Positions 41,557-53,353 of a DNA stretch of 64,000 nucleotides are shown here, one piece after another (position 1 is the stretch's first letter; every line of letters begins with the position of its first letter). This stretch comes from Pachyseris speciosa. Lineage: Eukaryota > Cnidaria > Anthozoa > Scleractinia > Pachyseridae. The notes under the pieces were generated by a model, which worked only from the letters and a program-made list of their open reading frames with translations, did not search any database and was not told where the DNA came from. The DNA lies in the NCBI GenBank assembly GCA_016490735.1, contig JAEMWC010000667.1, positions 62,001 to 126,000 on the forward strand, given 5' to 3'. The position numbers were made by a program, and so were the translations under genes.

Positions 41557-42600
41557 AGCATTATACAAACGGTTTTTTTTAAAAATTAATTTCAAAGTTT
41601 TTACAGTTGTAACACGGTGTTAACTGTTCACACTTACAAAAATGTACAAGTGTTGCAAGTAATAACAACAACGTAGACAAGTTCATAAATACAGCCAAAA
41701 TAACATCATCCTTGAAATCATCTATGAATTTTGAGTTTTAGTCTTCATTTTCTAAAAAAAAAATTAATTTCTTTCTTAGTGTCTCGGAAAAAAAATAATT
41801 TTCCGGGAAAATGCCACTAAAATGCTCGAATAATGCTCAATGCTTTTGCCTCACTAAAATGCTCGAAAAAATGCTAGCGTAATGTACGAAAGCCTAGTCG
41901 ATGTTGGACTTGAACATGTTAACCGGAAGTCGGGTCCAGACTATTCCGCGCGTTCTCTCTTACCCGTTCTGTTGCTAAATCACCCTGTTATCGAGTTCAA
42001 GACGTGAGGGTGGAAAACCGTGCTTGAATACCGGTTAGTTTGATTGTACTTTTATAGCTAATCACATCAGGTATTAGTCAATATAATCAGACTCTTAAAG
42101 TAGTACGGAGCCTGCTAAGGGCGATGACAAATTATGATTATTTACCTCGTTCTTTGTGTCCATCGTGTCTTCCGTTAAAATTATCTGGAGGTGTTGTGAT
42201 GCTTTACAGTCAAGTCGCCCGAACATCATCTCGCCCGAAGTTACGTCGGCGGATATTTTTTGTGTGTGATTCACTTAACAAATACATGTAATGAAATAAC
42301 ATCTACTATTTCAATAACCGACAGGTAATTGTTAGCTTCATTTAGCTTCATTCAGCTTCAATTTCATTTCATTTCCGACAGTTGCTAGCTTAGATTCTTA
42401 GGTTTTATCGACCGCAACATTTAGAACTTAGAATAAGTACTCCCATGAGCTAGAGATTCCTTAAATACTGGGAGAGACTGTCAACGGTTTAGAACCTGCG
42501 GAGGTGAGGGGGCATCTTCAGTGATCTAATATCGGATATTGTGCGCCATATTGAATAAATTGATTTCGCAATGGACTTTGGGTCAAAAGGGGGTATAATT
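41557..42600. other. no gene recognised; short AATGCTCGA repeats near 41815-41880
   Basis: Apart from four or so AATGCTCGA-like motifs and a TTTCATTT/GCTTCATT-rich patch near 42335-42380, nothing assignable. Confidence 0.3.
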
Positions 42601-42608
42601 TCCAAGAT

Positions 42609-42948
42609 GGCGTCGCTTGAGCGTGGAGATGTGGCAAATGATGTAGATTATTTTAAAGGCTGGGTAGTTGAAAAGTTGAAATACTATTTGTCAGAAAAAG
42701 AAGTCCCTGTAGGAAACACAAACAAACAAGGATTGTGAAACCTTGCCATTTTTGCATGTAGGTTGAGGCTTAAAGTAGTCAAAAGCGTTCGAGAAAGTCA
42801 GAGAGAAGTAGAGAGAGAAGGTGTAATAAAATTAAGTCTAGAAGAAGGGAGAAAAATCAATCTCCCTGACCTGGAAACGTTACTCGAAGGATGGGATCAT
42901 TGGGGGGGCAAAGGGGTCATTGCTTTGCCACTGACTTGTTGTTGACGC
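42609..42948 (+). pseudogene. SAP-domain N-terminus of a transposon-associated protein (broken)
   Basis: From ATG 42609 the frame gives MASLERGDVANDVDYFKGW, then a SAP-like helix pair (VEKLKYYLSEKEVPVGNTNK), then a stop TGA at 42736. Homology resumes in another frame at 42763 with RLKVVKSVRESQREVEREG and ends LPDLETLLEGWDHW. SAP domains bind DNA. In cnidarians I associate this N-terminal arrangement with proteins that continue into SWIM and YqaJ-type nuclease domains. A second diverged copy lies inverted at 51245-51539. Confidence 0.55.
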
Positions 42949-43012
42949 TGTGAACTTGTGGATTGTGGAAATTTTACTATCAAGTCGCACGCGAGGATAT
43001 CGCTAAATTAAC

Positions 43013-43077
43013 ATATGGGTGGAGGTGACCACTGCACCGTGTTTGGCTGTTCCAAAGATTGGAGAAATCCAGAAAGG
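43013..43077 (+). pseudogene. possible first exon with a THAP-like Cys motif
   Basis: A short frame MGGGDHCTVFGCSKDWRNPE carries a CX4C start reminiscent of THAP-type DNA-binding fingers and stops or splices at 43077 (a weak GTGATA donor). Position upstream of a DDE transposase remnant fits ISL2EU/Harbinger-like proteins, which often carry such a finger. Confidence 0.35.
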
Positions 43078-43327
43078 TGATATTTTTCACATGTGATTTT
43101 AAAGAACTGATCTCGCAGTTCTGGAAGTTAACAAGCATGTGATAATGCTGATGAAGTTACGACTTAGTTTAAATAGCCAATTCCTTGGTCATTTGTTTGG
43201 AGTATCTTCAAGTCTTGTGACAGTTATTAGGCTAATTTAGCAACAGAACGGGAACGTCATTTGAGGACGCGAGAGCGCGCGGAAAGGACTGAACTCGACT
43301 CCTGGTGCTCAATTTGCTGCTCTGCCA

Positions 43328-44010
43328 TTGGTCAAGTCAGTTTTTAGATCTGCGCGCGCCATTGTCAAGAAGTTCCCGTTGTCATTGCTAAATCAAGCTA
43401 TTCTGTCCTCAGGGCTTCCTCTTCTTGCCTTAGAGCTTAAGCCTTTCATCTTCTGGCCAACACAAGAACAAGCACAGAATTACTACCCTGACTGTTTTTT
43501 AAGAAATATAAGAATGTCATTGCCTCTTCAGAGGCCCTCATTGGCCCTGGCTAATGGACTGATATATTCATTTTGCAAAGGAAGAACTACTGCTAAGCTT
43601 TTGGTTGCCTGCACACCTGTGGGAACAGTTTCCTTTGTGTCATGTGCGGCAGGAGGAGGAATGAGTGATAAAAGACTTGTCAAGGAAAGTGGGATTCTAT
43701 CCAAATTTGAACCTGGAGACACTGTCCTTGTAGATCGAGGCTTTAACATACAAGAGCTTCTGCTTCCTTAAAGTAAACCTTGCTATCCCCCCTTTTCTGA
43801 AGAAGCAGCAGTTTTCCTTGGAAGATGATGCTCGCACTAAGCAGGTGGCAAATATGCAAATTCATATTAAGCTAGTGATTGGCAGAGTGAAGGACTTTCA
43901 CATCTTTAAAATCTGAGCTACCCTTGGACATGTTTGACCTATTTGACCACATGGCAGTAGTTATTTGTGCAATTGGTAACCTTCAAGAACCGATCATACC
44001 TATGCACTGT
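43328..44010 (+). pseudogene. DDE transposase remnant, ISL2EU/PIF-Harbinger type
   Basis: The 147-codon frame has FIFWPTQEQAQNYYPDCF, then TAKLLVACTPVGTVSFVSCA, then MSDKRLVKESGILSKFEPGD and VLVDRGFNIQELL. These match the DDE_Tnp_4 fold, with the second catalytic Asp in DRGF. After a frameshift (43770) homology continues with NLAIPPFLKKQQFS and QIHIKLVIGRVKDFHIFK, the region of the third acidic residue, where the usual Glu is replaced by Lys (HIKLVI for HVERAI). The first acidic motif (usually DCTE) is absent: the frame skips from the PDCF region to RPSLALANGLIYS. The copy is dead. Confidence 0.7.
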
Positions 44011-44435
44011 CAATAATTTTGTAGTTATATGACACAGTTAATTTTTTTAATGATACAGTTTTTTAAAAGATATTAATTTAAACCCAGTCAAATTCGAAAC
44101 TGAAAAGAGGTTAGAATTCCTTTACTTATTTTTTCCTCAACATATGGACCCTGAATTGGACATCAAGCACAATTGTGAAAAGAATGGATAAAACTGCACA
44201 CCAGATAAATTACTATTCAGAGGATAAATCTTCACAAAACCAAATATGCTTACCACTGGACAGTGGTTCATTGAGATGATAGCATTACATTGAACAACAT
44301 AGCCTTAGAAATGTAAATTTGTTTTACACCTTAATTTGAGAGGGTTAAATTCTGTCTAATTAATAAGATCTATAGTAAAGCAGGAGTCACACATCCATTT
44401 CACATTCTGATCTTTGTGGAAAGTTTCTTTCCCTG

Positions 44436-44890
44436 TTAAGTTGACACATTGCCAGTGAAACTGTCACAGCCAACACTCATTTCATTAAACTCTTCAGGCT
44501 CTTCAGGGTGCTCCAAACCACATTTTCCACAAGGGAAATTTTCTGTACCATCATTAGCGTGAGACATTGCAGTAATTGCAGCGACATCTTGCATTCTTCT
44601 TTTCACATCTCCAGTAATTAGCTTCGGCACCACCACCTGGTTAAAGAAAACCTCTGCCTTAGCTACAGCCTCTTCAAGGAAATCAGTATTCATATCCACC
44701 TCTTGGCAAAGCAAATTACAATCAGGGCAGCTGTTTTCACAAACCTTTGCTTTTACAAAACAGTAGGCAATGTTGCCACTGATTCCATGGTATTTAGGTT
44801 CTTTAACATGCCCAGAAAAAAATAGCAATTTTCCATCTCTTAGTTCCTCCTTTCCTCCTGTCTTGATGCCTATGGCCTTGTTTTCTAGCT
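44436..44890 (-). pseudogene. unrecognised minus-strand frame, possible second ORF of the same transposon
   Basis: A 130-codon frame (extendable upstream in frame to QLENKAIGIKTGGKEELRDG) contains LLFFSGHVKEPKYHGISGN, a CX2CX3C-type cluster (CPDCNLLC), VAKAEVFFNQVVVPKLITG and another Cys pair (CGKCG). The Lys/Phe/Pro pattern VFFNQVVVPKL recalls C-termini of YqaJ-type nucleases that accompany ISL2EU transposases, but I cannot confirm it. It lies convergent to the transposase remnant, as such second ORFs do. Confidence 0.35.
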
Positions 44891-46832
44891 GAATTTAAAT
44901 GTGGATATCAATATTATAAATTGAGGGAGACTGCTATTAGTAAGAGTTTATGTCACATATATGTGCATGGTCTGTTCTGCAGTATATTTTTCCACAGTGA
45001 TCTGTAATCTTAATCTTTCTTTATTTGCTTTTATCAATGTATACTTTTTTTTTAAATTACAATCTACAAAATTTACAAAATATGATGATGTAAACTAAAT
45101 AAAAACAATAGGCAAGCTAGGAAGCTAAATAAACCAGTAGGTTTCCTTGTTAGCTCCCTGATGAGCTGTAATAGCTCAGGGTAGCTGAATGCACTACCTT
45201 TCTATCCGTCGAGTAATGTTTCCGGGTCAGGAAGATTGATTCTTCCTTCTTCTAGACTTTAAGAGCGACTTGCTGTACCGGTCACCTATACCTATGCAAG
45301 ATAGAAAACATCGATTTTCTGCAAATTTGTCCGGAAGAAGGTTTTTACTAACTTGTTTTAAAACTGTAACTTTGAGGTTATTTGGATTTTTATTTTCTTC
45401 TCCAGACGGCATTTTGTATTTTGCCCCTAAAAGAGCCAAACTCGCCCCTGAAATTACACTTTTTGCGAACGCTAGCAAGCCAAATTATTGCGTGTAGCTG
45501 GAAAAGCTAACCCGTATTATTAAAATATAATGTTTTAGTAGTTATTTCGTGTTGTCAGATCCACATTTAATACGAACCTGAATTTTTAACAAATTTTCAA
45601 AATGATACGCTACGGTGATGTCGCGTCACATCCAAATTTAGGTCGAATTCATAGACCAAAAAGTCAATCTGGTACATGGATTTACCTCCCAAAACTATTT
45701 TTCTGGATAAACATGTCACTTCATTTTACTCTTTATCGCAAATCTAGCTTGGGTAAATAAAACGCAAAAATTTGACAGCGTCTTGAAACCAGGCACTTGA
45801 GCTAATCGCTTGACATTTTGACCTTTCACGCCGCGATTATTATCTCGAACATTGACCCTGAAATGTTCGCCTGTGGGTCTTAATTCCGGTAAAATAGTTG
45901 TTTTAAGCCTCCAGATATCAGCTATTGCAATTTAAAGACAGTTTCTAGCCGCAAACGAGTATATTTACCAAAGGCTTACTTTGGGTGATTTAGCCTAAAC
46001 ATTTGGCGGTTACGGCGAGCACAGACAATGCACGCAACAAAATGTCGCTTTATAAATCGCTATTGAGAATAATCTTTAGGAAAACTAGAAGAATAAATAG
46101 TTGAATAACTACTTGGAGTTATTTCTTACCTTACCTCGGATTACATATTAACCATTGACACAGGATACGCAAGCTAATGTTTCGTTCGTTTATCGCCAGT
46201 CGGTGTCGGCGTTCGGGTTACATTTTCACAACCTCCGTGTTGACCCGCCAATTCTGTTAAGTACTATTATAATAGTTCCTAGTGACTGATGAATCCCCGC
46301 TAGACAGTTCAACGTCTTGAAAGCTACACATGGATGAGATATGTATTATTTCTGGGTGTAACAAAAAATAAATACTTGGAGTTATTTCTTACCTTAATCT
46401 AGCCTATCTTGATAAGAAATGGTAACATTGTTGCGTCTTCATAGCTTGTTCGAAACACTCTCAGTGGCCTGGCTACAAACAAAACCACGGTCACAGGAAT
46501 GCTAAGGTCACGTGAGAGCGTCCAAATTCTTACTATTTGTTTGGTTGTTTGTTTTTTGCAATTGATTGTTTTGTTGCTGCTTTTTTTTTCTTTCAACGAG
46601 CTCATTGTCTCGGGATAACGGGTGTGCACTTCCTGGTATCAAATTTCGCAGAATTGCGGTGCACGTGTTTTGGAGATGTCTTGTTTTAGCGCGATTAATA
46701 TTTTCTTGTAAAAAGCGTTGTATTCTTTGGCGTTTCAAATTAACGTCGGATTTGGTTTTACTTGTATACAACATACGTAACCGGAGAATCCTGCGTTTAT
46801 ATTAAAGTTAAAAATTGTAATTTAATGGCTTC

Positions 46833-48033
46833 ATGTGGTTTTGCCACACTTGTGGGGGAAGTTCTCGAGTGAACTCCTTACGTACCCAAATGAAGGATGT
46901 GTCAAAATGTACCAGAGGCATTCCGGTTTGGAAAAGCACCTATTGTTTGGTCAGTACAAGATGTTGCATGAGAGATGCACTCTGTTGGACTTGGCTAAAA
47001 AGAAATACCAGGCCCTTTTAGTCGAAGGCTCGAGTGAAGCAGTCTTGACAGTGCTTGAGCAAGGAGACATCTCAGTAAGCGCCAACACTTTATCCGAGGG
47101 ATGGGCCTTGAAGACAACCAAAAAGTTCACTCTATTCAGTGATACCCAGAAGAAATACTTGGAGGAAAAATTTAATCTTGGCCAGGCAGCAGGCAATAAA
47201 AGAGGATCTCATTAATGTAGCCCGAGACATGAGATTTGCCTAGAAGATGGATGGCTCGATGCTGTTCAAGAGAGACGAGTATCTCGCCACACAGCAAGTG
47301 CGGTCTTCTTTTTTTCTTCTAGAATGGCGGCGAAATGTCGTTATGATCAAGGTGATCTTTCAGTGCCAGATATCACGGTGGCAGAAGAGCAGCAGCAAAT
47401 ACCATACTTCAAGAAGTACAATTGCTGCATCCAATTGTATATGACAGCCTAGACCGGGGAGGGGGGATATACGTATGTGCGGCCCCAAAGGGTACGGTTT
47501 TTTAGCCATTTTGGTCTGAAATAGGGTATCAATTTTGACCATTTTGGTCTGAAATAGGGTATGGTTTGTACACTCTAGTCTTGAATTCGGTATGTTTTTT
47601 TAGAAGAAGCTACTTCTTCATCTTTAGCCGATAAGACGATCAACAAAAGCCCTTCTTTTTTGTCTTTTAATTATGTTTATGCCAACTGTGTACGTGAAAT
47701 AGGTCTGAAATATGGTATCAAATTTTTGGCAGGTCTGAAATAGGGTAGGGAAAATCGCAGAGTTTGGTATGAAATAGGGTAAGGGTTTCAGGAAGCAGGC
47801 CGCACACCCCCACCCAATTTTTTCTAAGAGTACCCCCCCCCCCCTTCCCCGGGACCTAGACACCTGTGCCCTGTACAAAGAAAAGCGGCTGAGGCAGCTC
47901 AGCATTGCTATGCTTCGTATTGTATTGGCAACTACTTTGACTTAGCAACGGAAGACGGTTTTAATAACAAACGCAAGGCAGAACACATAGATGCTTTAAG
48001 TGGACTTGTTTCAGCTTGCGATTGTAATGAGTA
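46833..48033 (+). pseudogene. C2H2-finger family protein, cnidarian-type, interrupted by a MITE
   Basis: Frames across the region give a C2H2-like start (PNEGCVKMYQRHSGLEKHLL, with the first Cys changed to Tyr) and LSEGWALKTTKKFTLFSDTQ then KKYLEEKFNLGQ. After stops and frameshifts come DEYLATQQVRSSFF and SRMAAKCR. After the MITE at 47455-47854 come LCALYKEKRLRQLSIAMLR and GFNNKRKAEHIDALSGLVS, stopping after CDCNE at about 48033. I recall this architecture from uncharacterised cnidarian proteins. The several breaks make it a pseudogene. Confidence 0.6.
47455..47854. mobile_element. 400-bp MITE with 7-bp TSD and internal TCTGAAATAGGGTA repeats
   Basis: Ends CGGGGAGGGGGGATA and the inverse of TCCCGGGGAAGGGG are flanked by CCTAGAC on both sides (47448-47454, 47855-47861). 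Five copies of a GGTCTGAAATAGGGTA-like unit lie inside. It interrupts a pseudogene codon run LHPIVYDSLD|TCALYKE, which is restored when the element and one TSD are ignored. Confidence 0.8.
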
Positions 48034-48440
48034 AGACAGAAATGGAAATATGTAAACCACATGCACCCATATCGTTTCGATGTATCAGTGGCAAAGGAAC
48101 ATCTCACTAGCTCGTGGAGTATAGGGCGAGATAATAATTCGCAAATGAAACGATCTGAACCTGGCCGAGCTGAGAGAGTAACATCTAATGAGAACGGGCC
48201 CCCCACTGGCCTCCCTATTTCTAGCCTGCGGAGCACGCGTAAAACTGGGCAGTGGGGAGCTTGTGCTGATGGAAGCTCAGAACGGGACACTGGCTTTCGC
48301 CTCCCCTCCACCTCCCTTCCCCGTTTACGCCTGCAACGCAGGCTGATCAATTCTTTCCGCCCAACACCCCACTTAACCTATTTTTTCAGAGAATAACGTA
48401 GGGCTCATGTTTTACTCACTTTTAGTATGATAAACAGGTC

Positions 48441-48982
48441 TAGATAAACAATTGAGAATAAAAATTAGTGATAAAAATTGTGAATGACCTTTCGATGAAT
48501 CGTTCATCATTTTCAAATTCGTAAAAACTAAAAGTCAAATTCTTGTGAGTTCTTTATATGCTAAAATGTGTGTGGGAATCTCGTTGCATGTAATTAAAAA
48601 CGCTACAATGTGGAACGTAGAAAGTGATAATTAGGTACTAAATAGTTTTGCTTTGATTGAATCAGATTGAGTGTTCAGCTTAGAAATGTCGTGGGAAATT
48701 TGAATGCTTAATTTACGAAATGCTTTTTATCCAAGAAATGAAACCTAAGCTGAACACTCAATCTGATTCAATCAAAGCAAAACTATTTAGTACCTAATTA
48801 TCACTTTCTACGTTCCACATTGTAGCGTTTTTAATTACATGCAACGAGATTCCCACACACATTTTAGCATATAAAGAACTCACAAGAATTTGACTTTTAG
48901 TTTTAATTTACGAATTTGAAAATGATGAACGATTCATCGAAAGGTCATTCACAATTTTTATCACTAATTTTTATTCTCAATT
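48441..48982. mobile_element. hairpin (fold-back) element, arms about 235 bp
   Basis: Arms at about 48449-48683 and 48745-48983 are inverted copies separated by a 61-nt loop, with only small indels. The 12-mer GATAAACAGGTC occurs directly outside both sides (48429-48440 and 48983-48994) and may be the target-site duplication. Confidence 0.75.
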
Positions 48983-49463
48983 GATAAACAGGTCGGTCAC
49001 AAAAGTCTCAACAGTTTAGACAAGAAGCTGTGTTCGCAAATGAAAGAGAGCAGAACGTGTTGTCTTAATAGGTTTTACATTCATCATATGAAATGAGACA
49101 GAAATCCTTAATAGGTGTTTTTATAGGTATTTTGCAGAACTTTAGCCGTGGAACAGGGGCGTGGGGTGGGGGAATTTGGAAGAATTTATCAAAGGAACTG
49201 AAACTATTAAATCATATAATTATTTTTTTTTAGTATAATAATTTGTGTCTAAAATCGAAGTATTCTAGAACGTTCATTACCAGGTCTACTACATTTAATA
49301 TAATCAGTATGTGTAGGAGCAATACCAATAAGCTCCTGGTAAGAACCACGTGTAAATGTTACACCCAGAAATAATAAATATCTCACCCATGTGTACCTTT
49401 CAAGAGACTGAACTGTCTAGCGGGGATTCATCAGCCACTAGGAACTATTATAATAGTACTTAA

Positions 49464-49843
49464 AGGGGCAGTGTCACGCTTTTGTACCATCATTTAAAAA
49501 GCTTAAAACTGCCAATGCATCAGTGGAAACCTTAAAATAATGGTCTAGTTTTGTTGCCAAAGACTGTAGTACTGCATTGACTCTATAAACTCCTGTATTC
49601 CATCTCAGATGACGAGGATGGAAACGGATTGAAATTTGAAAAAACTGTTTTTTTTTCAAAATTTCAAGCTATGCATTGAAAAATCACCCAAAATATTATT
49701 ATGGTTAGCTCTCCCTGTTAAAATTTCATTGGAATTCATCTTGCTGATTCTGTAGGAGCATTTTTTGCGCGATAACAGGTAAAAGGCAGTAATTTTGGCA
49801 GAATTGAACCAAAAACAGCAAAAATTCCGGTGACACTGCTCCT
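49464..49843. mobile_element. piggyBac-like MITE (TTAA), 380 bp
   Basis: Relative of the MITE at 25051-25411, with the same AGGGGCAGTGTCACG end and TTAA on both sides. The left arm of the host inverted repeat has the uninterrupted site (CTGTTAAGTAC near 46257), proving insertion after arm duplication. Confidence 0.9.
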
Positions 49844-50928
49844 TTAACAGAATTGGCGGATCAACACGGAGGTTGTGAAAATGTAACCCGAACGCCGACA
49901 CCGACTGGCGATAAACGAACGAAACATTAGCTTGGGTATCCTGTGTCAATGGTTAATATGTAATCCGAGTGCTTCGTCACGCCACGAAAAGTAGCTTAAA
50001 GACGTCAGCAGCAATGTTACCATTTCTTATCAAGATAGGCGAGATTAAGGTAAGAAATAACTCCAAGTAGTTATTCAACTATTTATTCTTCTAGTTTTCC
50101 TAAAGATTATTCTCAATAGCGATTTATAAAGCGACATTTTGTTGCGTGCATTGTCTGTCCTCGCTAACCGCCAAATGTTTAGGCTTAATTATTCAAAATA
50201 AGCCTTTGTTAAATATACTCGTTTGCGGCTAGAAACTGTCTTTAAATTACAATAGCTGATATCTGGAGGCTTAAAACAACTATTTCACCGGAATTAAGAC
50301 CCACAGGGGAACATTTCAGGGTCAATGTTCGAGATAATAATCGCGGCGTGAAAGGTCAAAATGTCAAGCGATTAGCTCAAGTGCCTGGTTTCAAGACGCT
50401 GTCAAATTTTTGCGTTTTATTTACCCAAGCTAGATTTGCGATAAAGAGCAAAATGAAGTGACATGTTTATCCAGAAAAATAGTTTTGGGAGGTAAATCCA
50501 TGTACCAGATTGACTTTTTGGTCTATGAATTTGACCTAAATTTGGATGTGACGCGATATCACCGTAGCGTATCATTTTGAAAATTTGTTAAAAATTCAGG
50601 TTCGTATTAAATGTGGATCTGGCAACACGAAATAACTACTGAAACATTATATTTTAATGATATGGGCTAGCTTTTCCAGCTACGCGCAATAATTTGGCTT
50701 GCTAGCGTTCGCAAAAAGTGCTATTTCAAGGCCGAGTTTGGCTCTGTTAGGGGCAAAATACAAAATGCCGTCTGGAGAAGAAAATAAAAATCCAAACAAC
50801 CTCAAAGTTACAGTTTTAAAATAAGTGAGTAAAGACCTTCTTCCTGACAAAGTTTCAGAAAATCGATTTTTTCTATCTTGCATAGGTATAGGTGACCGGT
50901 ACAGCAAGTCGCTCTTAAGTTATTATAC

Positions 50929-51242
50929 ACATGTCATTGGCTTCCCCGTGGGGTCGACCCCCGGACTAACCAGGGGGATTGTAAAATCAGTCAAGCAAAC
51001 TTGAGGAATTTCCCCGGGGGGATGGGGAATCTCTCAAGACAAAGTCCCCAGGGTTAGGTGTCTCTCAGCTAAAAATTGCTGTGACATCCTATTCAAACTT
51101 GTGAATTGCCCCACCCCCTAATCCTTGATCGGAGAACAATGTCAAGATTTTCCCCTACCCTCGGGCAAAGAATCCCGTCCATCTCCTTCATATCTCCCTG
51201 GTAGGCCCGGGGGTCGACCCCACGGGGAAGCCGATGACATGT
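50929..51242. mobile_element. MITE with 35-bp near-perfect TIRs
   Basis: ACATGTCATTGGCTTCCCCG plus GTGGGGTCGACCCC at the left is matched by its inverse at the right (GGGGTCGACCCCACGGGGAA...). The 314-bp element starts just outside the TTAA element. A target-site duplication is not obvious. Confidence 0.7.
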
Positions 51243-51244
51243 GC

Positions 51245-51539
51245 ATTACACATTCTCTCTCTACTTCTCTCTGACTTTCTCGAACACTTTACATGCGAAA
51301 ACAGCAAGCTTTCACAATCCTTGCTTGTTTGTGTTTCCTACATGGACTTCTCTTTTTGACAAATAGTATTTCAACTTTTCTACTTCCCAGCCTTTAAAAT
51401 AATCTACATCATTTTCCGCATCTCCAGGCTCGAGCGACACCATCTTGGAAATTATGCCCCCTTTTTGACCCATTGCCCTTTGCGAATTCAATTTATTCAA
51501 TATGGCGCCCTTATCCATGAAACGGGCTATGGCAGGCAA
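51245..51539 (-). pseudogene. second SAP-domain fragment, diverged copy of 42540-42830
   Basis: The frame contains MVSLEPGDAENDVDYFKGW and VEKLKYYLSKREVHVGNTNK and stops at the same place as its relative. The homology continues out of frame (FEKVREK...) up to the MITE at 51242, where it is cut. With the copy at 42.6 kb it forms a distant inverted pair around the TTAA element. Confidence 0.6.
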
Positions 51540-52514
51540 AGCAGACTGTTTAAAGCAACTTAATTCAGGTGAGGTTTTAGGGTTTTATTCTTAGCAATCA
51601 TAACTTGGATCACATTTTAAAAAGTGAAGGAAAGTGTTGTTATTACAGTTTGATTACAGTCAAAATACTCAGCGCGTGCCACCTATTATTTGAGAATAGT
51701 TTTGATTAACTGCGAATGAACTGCATAATTCATTTCAAACTTTCAAATTTAATTTGTAATGGTAAATGGACTGGGAGTCCAATTTGGTCTGTAATCATAC
51801 GAGTGATAATAAAATCGGATGACTACGCAGCGGGAGTCCGATTTGTTTATCATGAGTATGATTACAGACCGAATTGGACGACACGAAGTCTTATTACCAA
51901 TTAATCATAAAAATTACAATTTCCGAGAAAAGAAGAAGAGCCAAGTTATAAAAGGGAGGGAAATTTTGCATTAAAAGACTGACAAAGGAAGCGTAAATTT
52001 TTCAATGTCGCTCTAAAATTGACCTCAATCAAAATGTATGGTGACTGAAAGCAAGGTTGTGATTGGTTGATTTAACCTACAACTTTGAATGTGATTGGTT
52101 GATTTGAAACACTACTTTGTACGGGATTGGCTTATCGAACTCTCTGATAACAAACTGTCCGATAACAACTTGGCACGTGAATTAGTGGAAAATAGGAGTT
52201 TTTTTAAACCAATCACAATCGAGGAAATTGTAATTTTTATGATTAGAATATTGTGATCATCCAACCGTAGCCCGAGTGCCACCTCGTTTGAAATATCGAT
52301 TGTTGATCGGTTTCTGTCTCATGTGGCCTGAATGTTTCGTGCAGTGTTCACGTTCAAAACACTCAGTTAAAACCTGTGACAAGAAATGCTACCGCTCTCT
52401 GTTGAAAAGAAGGCCTTTTGGTGGCTATTTGCAGCTTGCCAGATCTGAATATATTTTTCTTGTAAGTGTGTCCATTGTAACTCACGCTGCTTGATCAAAG
52501 TGTGCAATTGACAT

Positions 52515-52811
52515 TTGACTTTTCACTCTGGAGACGTTTCTTGGATGATTTTCCCCAGAAACTTGGATATGTTCGTCTCAAAAATTCCTCATTCTTTTCA
52601 ACAAGAGCTTAGGCTTATGTTTATTAAAAAATTCCAGGAAATCCATGTGAAACGACTGAGAAAACCACAAACAATCGGAAGAAGGATCGAAATGGCACCA
52701 AACTTCGCATGTGAACTCTGCATGAAGTCTTCAACCCAAATCAATCAGCACAGGGCTCAAAATCATTTTCGGACAGTTGCCGGTCATGTTGTCCGGCCAA
52801 CCAAATTTTAG
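52515..52811 (+). other. open frame of 98 codons, unrecognised
   Basis: The frame includes PHSFQQELRLMFIKKFQEIH and a CX2C pair with two His (CELCMKSSTQINQHRAQNH), faintly like a zinc finger. I do not recognise it, and it may be chance or a transposon remnant. Confidence 0.25.
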
Positions 52812-53353
52812 CTCAGTCACATCTCATTTTTGACCGGTCAAAATATTCACACCAACGGTATGAGCTTATACATTTATTCAGAGTTGTCGTTAAGGCCGAG
52901 TGTAACGGATGTTATTGCTAAATGTATCAGTACTTCTTTTTCAATGTGAAACTTGAAATGCAGGGTGGGCAGTCTAAAAAACAATCAAAACTCAATAGAA
53001 TGTAATTAGAAATTGGTCATAGAACATGTGGATGCAAATTAGGTTGTTAGTATTACAATAACATTCACCAAACACTTACAGAGCAACAACTGCAAATGGG
53101 GAAACTTTGCCTGTCCTTGGCATGTAGTTAAGTAAAAAAAGGAAACTGCTTTTTATATACTGCTTTAAAGTTCTCGACCTCGTTGTCTATGTGCATATAT
53201 CTTGTGATATCTTTTTTCAAGCTAACGGAATAACCTTTGTAACTATCGAAGTACGAGTACGCATACTGAACGGGAACTTGTTAGTTTCATTTCTGGACTG
53301 CAAAGCTTAGCAGCCGGGCCTTTGAATAGGGGTGTGCCGGAAGTTAAACGCAT

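Larger units (their letters stand above)
45263..50914. mobile_element. 5.65-kb TTAA-flanked element with about 1.1-kb inverted repeats
   Basis: Arms 45263-46362 and 49358-50914 are inverted copies (the right one carrying a 380-bp MITE). Ends read GAGCGACTTGCTGTACCGG inward, and TTAA abuts both ends (45259-45262, 50915-50918), which is the piggyBac signature. The arms share small differences and one rearranged patch near 46105-46440. The centre holds a zinc-finger pseudogene, a MITE and a hairpin. No transposase is recognised. Confidence 0.7.
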
